Below, one piece after another: positions 5,407 through 6,790 of a stretch of DNA of 6,790 bases; the first letter of the stretch is position 1, and every line of letters starts with the position of its first letter. This DNA is from Thermoplasmata archaeon (GTDB lineage Archaea; Thermoplasmatota; Thermoplasmata; UBA184): NCBI GenBank assembly GCA_030042855.1, contig JASHYU010000248.1, positions 1 through 6,790 on the forward strand, given 5' to 3'. Position numbers and translations under genes: made by a program. The notes below the pieces were generated by a model that was not told where the DNA came from, did not search any database, and saw only the letters and a program-made list of their open reading frames with translations.

Positions 5407-6783
5407 TTAGAGGAAGTCGGGCATCGCGGTCCCTTGCACCGACGCCGGCACGGGACTCCCGAAGTACGTGAGGATCGTCGGCGCGATGTCGATCAGACGT
5501 CGGGTCGGGCCCGGGGCCCCCGCGCCGCTCCGAGGATCGACGACGACGTACATCCCGTCGAACGAGTGGACGGCGTCGTCCGGACCAGTGTCGTTCTCCT
5601 CGAGGAAGAGCGTCCGGTACCCGATCGTCCCCGCGGACCGCCACGCCGAGCCGCCGAAGTAGACCATCAGGTCAGGGGCGTCCCCGCGTACCTGGCGGTA
5701 GATCTCGCGGGGGACCTTGACCTCGGATCCGAGCAGCTCGCCGTTCGGCTTCCGCACGGCCGCGAGCTCGCGCGTGAGCTGCTCGACGAACGCCGGGACC
5801 GCCGTGGGTTCGAGCACGCCGGCGGGCTCGCGTCCCTTCACGTTGAGGAAGATGCGGGCGTAGTAGCCCCCGGCTCCCCACGCTCGGGTCTTCGACCAGT
5901 CGACCGCCGCCTTCTCGATCGGGGTCCCGGGCGCGGGCGGGGGTCCCTGGAGCGTGAGATACCCTTGCCGGATGAGCCACTCGTTCACGCAGAAGCAGCC
6001 GGCCATCGCCTGGCTTCCGTGGTCCGATACGAAAACGACCTTCACGTCGGGGGGCACGAGGTCGAGCAGCGAACCGATCTCCTGGTCCAGCATCCGGTAG
6101 TACTCTTCGGCGACGGCGCGGAACGCGGCGTTGTCCTCGTACCGGGGGTGACCGGGATCGAAGTACTTCCAGAACGCGTGGTGGATCCGGTCCGGGCCGA
6201 TCTCATGCATCGCGAAGAGGTCCCAGCGCTCCTGTCCCCAGAGATAGCGCGCGGCGGCGAAGTGCTTCTTCGTCATCGCGAACAGCTCCCGGGCGACGCG
6301 GTCGCGATCGCCGGCGCGGAAGACGACATCGAAGGCGTAGCCGTTGGTCACGCGCTCGAGGTCGGGCTGGAGCGAAGGCGGGAAGACGTACTCCTTCGGG
6401 TGCTCGGGGGTCAGGAAGTCCGACACGTAGACGCCGTTCACGTGGGGCGGGGGGTATCCCGGGGGCATGCCCATGACGCAGACGCGTCGCCCGAGCCTCG
6501 ACAATTGGTCCCAGACCATCGGCTCGAGGAGCGATTTCGAGGTCGGGACGTACTGGTTGAGGTAGCTCCCGGGGTGCCGGTGGCGGAATCCATAGATGCC
6601 GAGGGTCCCCGGATCGACGCCCGAGAACATCACGGCCCACGCGGGGACGGTGATGGGCGGGTCGATGGTGCGCAGGGTCCCGTACTTCGAGTGCTGGAGG
6701 AGCGTCTGCATCCGGGGCATCTGCGGGAGGAAGCGCTCGAACAGGAGGTACGGCGAGACCGAGTCGAGCCCGAGGACGAGCAT
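5407..6783 (-). CDS. Type I phosphodiesterase / nucleotide pyrophosphatase-like enzyme (alkaline phosphatase superfamily)
   Basis: The visible 458 residues carry the full set of two-metal ligands known from nucleotide pyrophosphatase/phosphodiesterases. These are D7 (VLGLDS), nucleophile T45 in PPITVPAW, D198 and H202 in GPDRIHH, D254 and H255 in VSDHG, and H406 in HSFDG. The sequence 'GCFCVNEWLIRQGYL' after the DHG motif and the ending 'IDIAPTILTYFG...GTAMPDFL' fit the prokaryotic branch often labelled predicted phosphohydrolase/phosphomutase. It should cleave phosphodiester or phosphate monoester bonds; the substrate is unknown. Possibilities suggested by the next gene, cysC, include PAPS/PAP-type nucleotides or a nucleotide sugar. 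There is no signal peptide or membrane segment, which suggests a cytoplasmic enzyme. The ATG at 6783 is only seven bases from the window edge, the frame stays open to the edge (Pro-Arg before the Met), and no ribosome-binding site is visible in those bases. The true start may therefore lie further upstream. The stop is TAA at 5409-5407. Confidence 0.88.
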   Translation of the reverse strand: MLVLGLDSVSPYLLFERFLPQMPRMQTLLQHSKYGTLRTIDPPITVPAWAVMFSGVDPGTLGIYGFRHRHPGSYLNQYVPTSKSLLEPMVWDQLSRLGRRVCVMGMPPGYPPPHVNGVYVSDFLTPEHPKEYVFPPSLQPDLERVTNGYAFDVVFRAGDRDRVARELFAMTKKHFAAARYLWGQERWDLFAMHEIGPDRIHHAFWKYFDPGHPRYEDNAAFRAVAEEYYRMLDQEIGSLLDLVPPDVKVVFVSDHGSQAMAGCFCVNEWLIRQGYLTLQGPPPAPGTPIEKAAVDWSKTRAWGAGGYYARIFLNVKGREPAGVLEPTAVPAFVEQLTRELAAVRKPNGELLGSEVKVPREIYRQVRGDAPDLMVYFGGSAWRSAGTIGYRTLFLEENDTGPDDAVHSFDGMYVVVDPRSGAGAPGPTRRLIDIAPTILTYFGSPVPASVQGTAMPDFL

Positions 6784-6790
6784 GCGGGGT

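Noticed and set aside
5171..5644. N-terminal extension of cysC upstream to base 5644
   Set aside because: It would overlap the phosphodiesterase by over 230 bases and adds low-complexity Arg/Gly/Pro protein. CysC proteins normally begin just before the LWFTGL strand, as with the ATG at 5170.
1..6790. CRISPR array, tRNA genes, insertion sequence ends or phage defence genes
   Set aside because: I saw no evenly spaced direct repeats at DNA level outside the coding repeats, no tRNA-like cloverleaf with a TTCGA-type arm, no transposase motifs and no defence-type domains.

Overview
This is a GC-rich, tightly packed stretch that most likely comes from an archaeon, probably Thermoplasmata-like. The main evidence is the surface protein at the left edge. 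It combines YVTN/YncE-type beta-propeller blades with two copies of an 'FTESGLP...W' repeat, a type I remember mostly from predicted secreted proteins of Thermoplasmata and related archaea. A possible archaeal TATA element (TATTATA, minus strand) and strong purine-rich ribosome-binding sites also fit. The lineage is inferred from protein style; no rRNA or other marker gene is present.

Layout. Bases 1-1377 (+) hold the 3' part of a cell-surface beta-propeller protein with a C-terminal membrane anchor. It faces four genes on the minus strand. In transcription order these are an alkaline-phosphatase-superfamily phosphodiesterase (6783-5407), an adenylylsulfate (APS) kinase CysC (5170-4631), a 14-segment polysaccharide-type flippase (4523-2931), and a sulfatase-fold hydrolase or transferase (2950-1442). 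The flippase and sulfatase-like genes overlap by 20 bases and must be co-transcribed. A TATA-like palindrome lies just upstream of the flippase. A 236-base GC-rich gap with a short hairpin separates the phosphodiesterase from cysC. No tRNA, rRNA, CRISPR array, insertion sequence or clear terminator is visible.

How the genes may work together (inference). CysC makes PAPS, the universal sulfate donor, and the flippase belongs to the family that moves lipid-linked sugars across the membrane. The two alkaline-phosphatase-superfamily enzymes could act on sulfate or phosphate esters, or on nucleotides such as PAP/PAPS. Together they resemble part of a module that builds or remodels a sulfated or phosphorylated surface glycan. 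The neighbouring surface protein carries 16 N-glycosylation sequons and is a plausible type of acceptor. No sulfotransferase, glycosyltransferase or ATP sulfurylase lies inside the window, so the module is incomplete here. Notably, the sulfatase-like protein has threonine where true sulfatases have the formylglycine cysteine, so it should not be called a sulfatase without testing.
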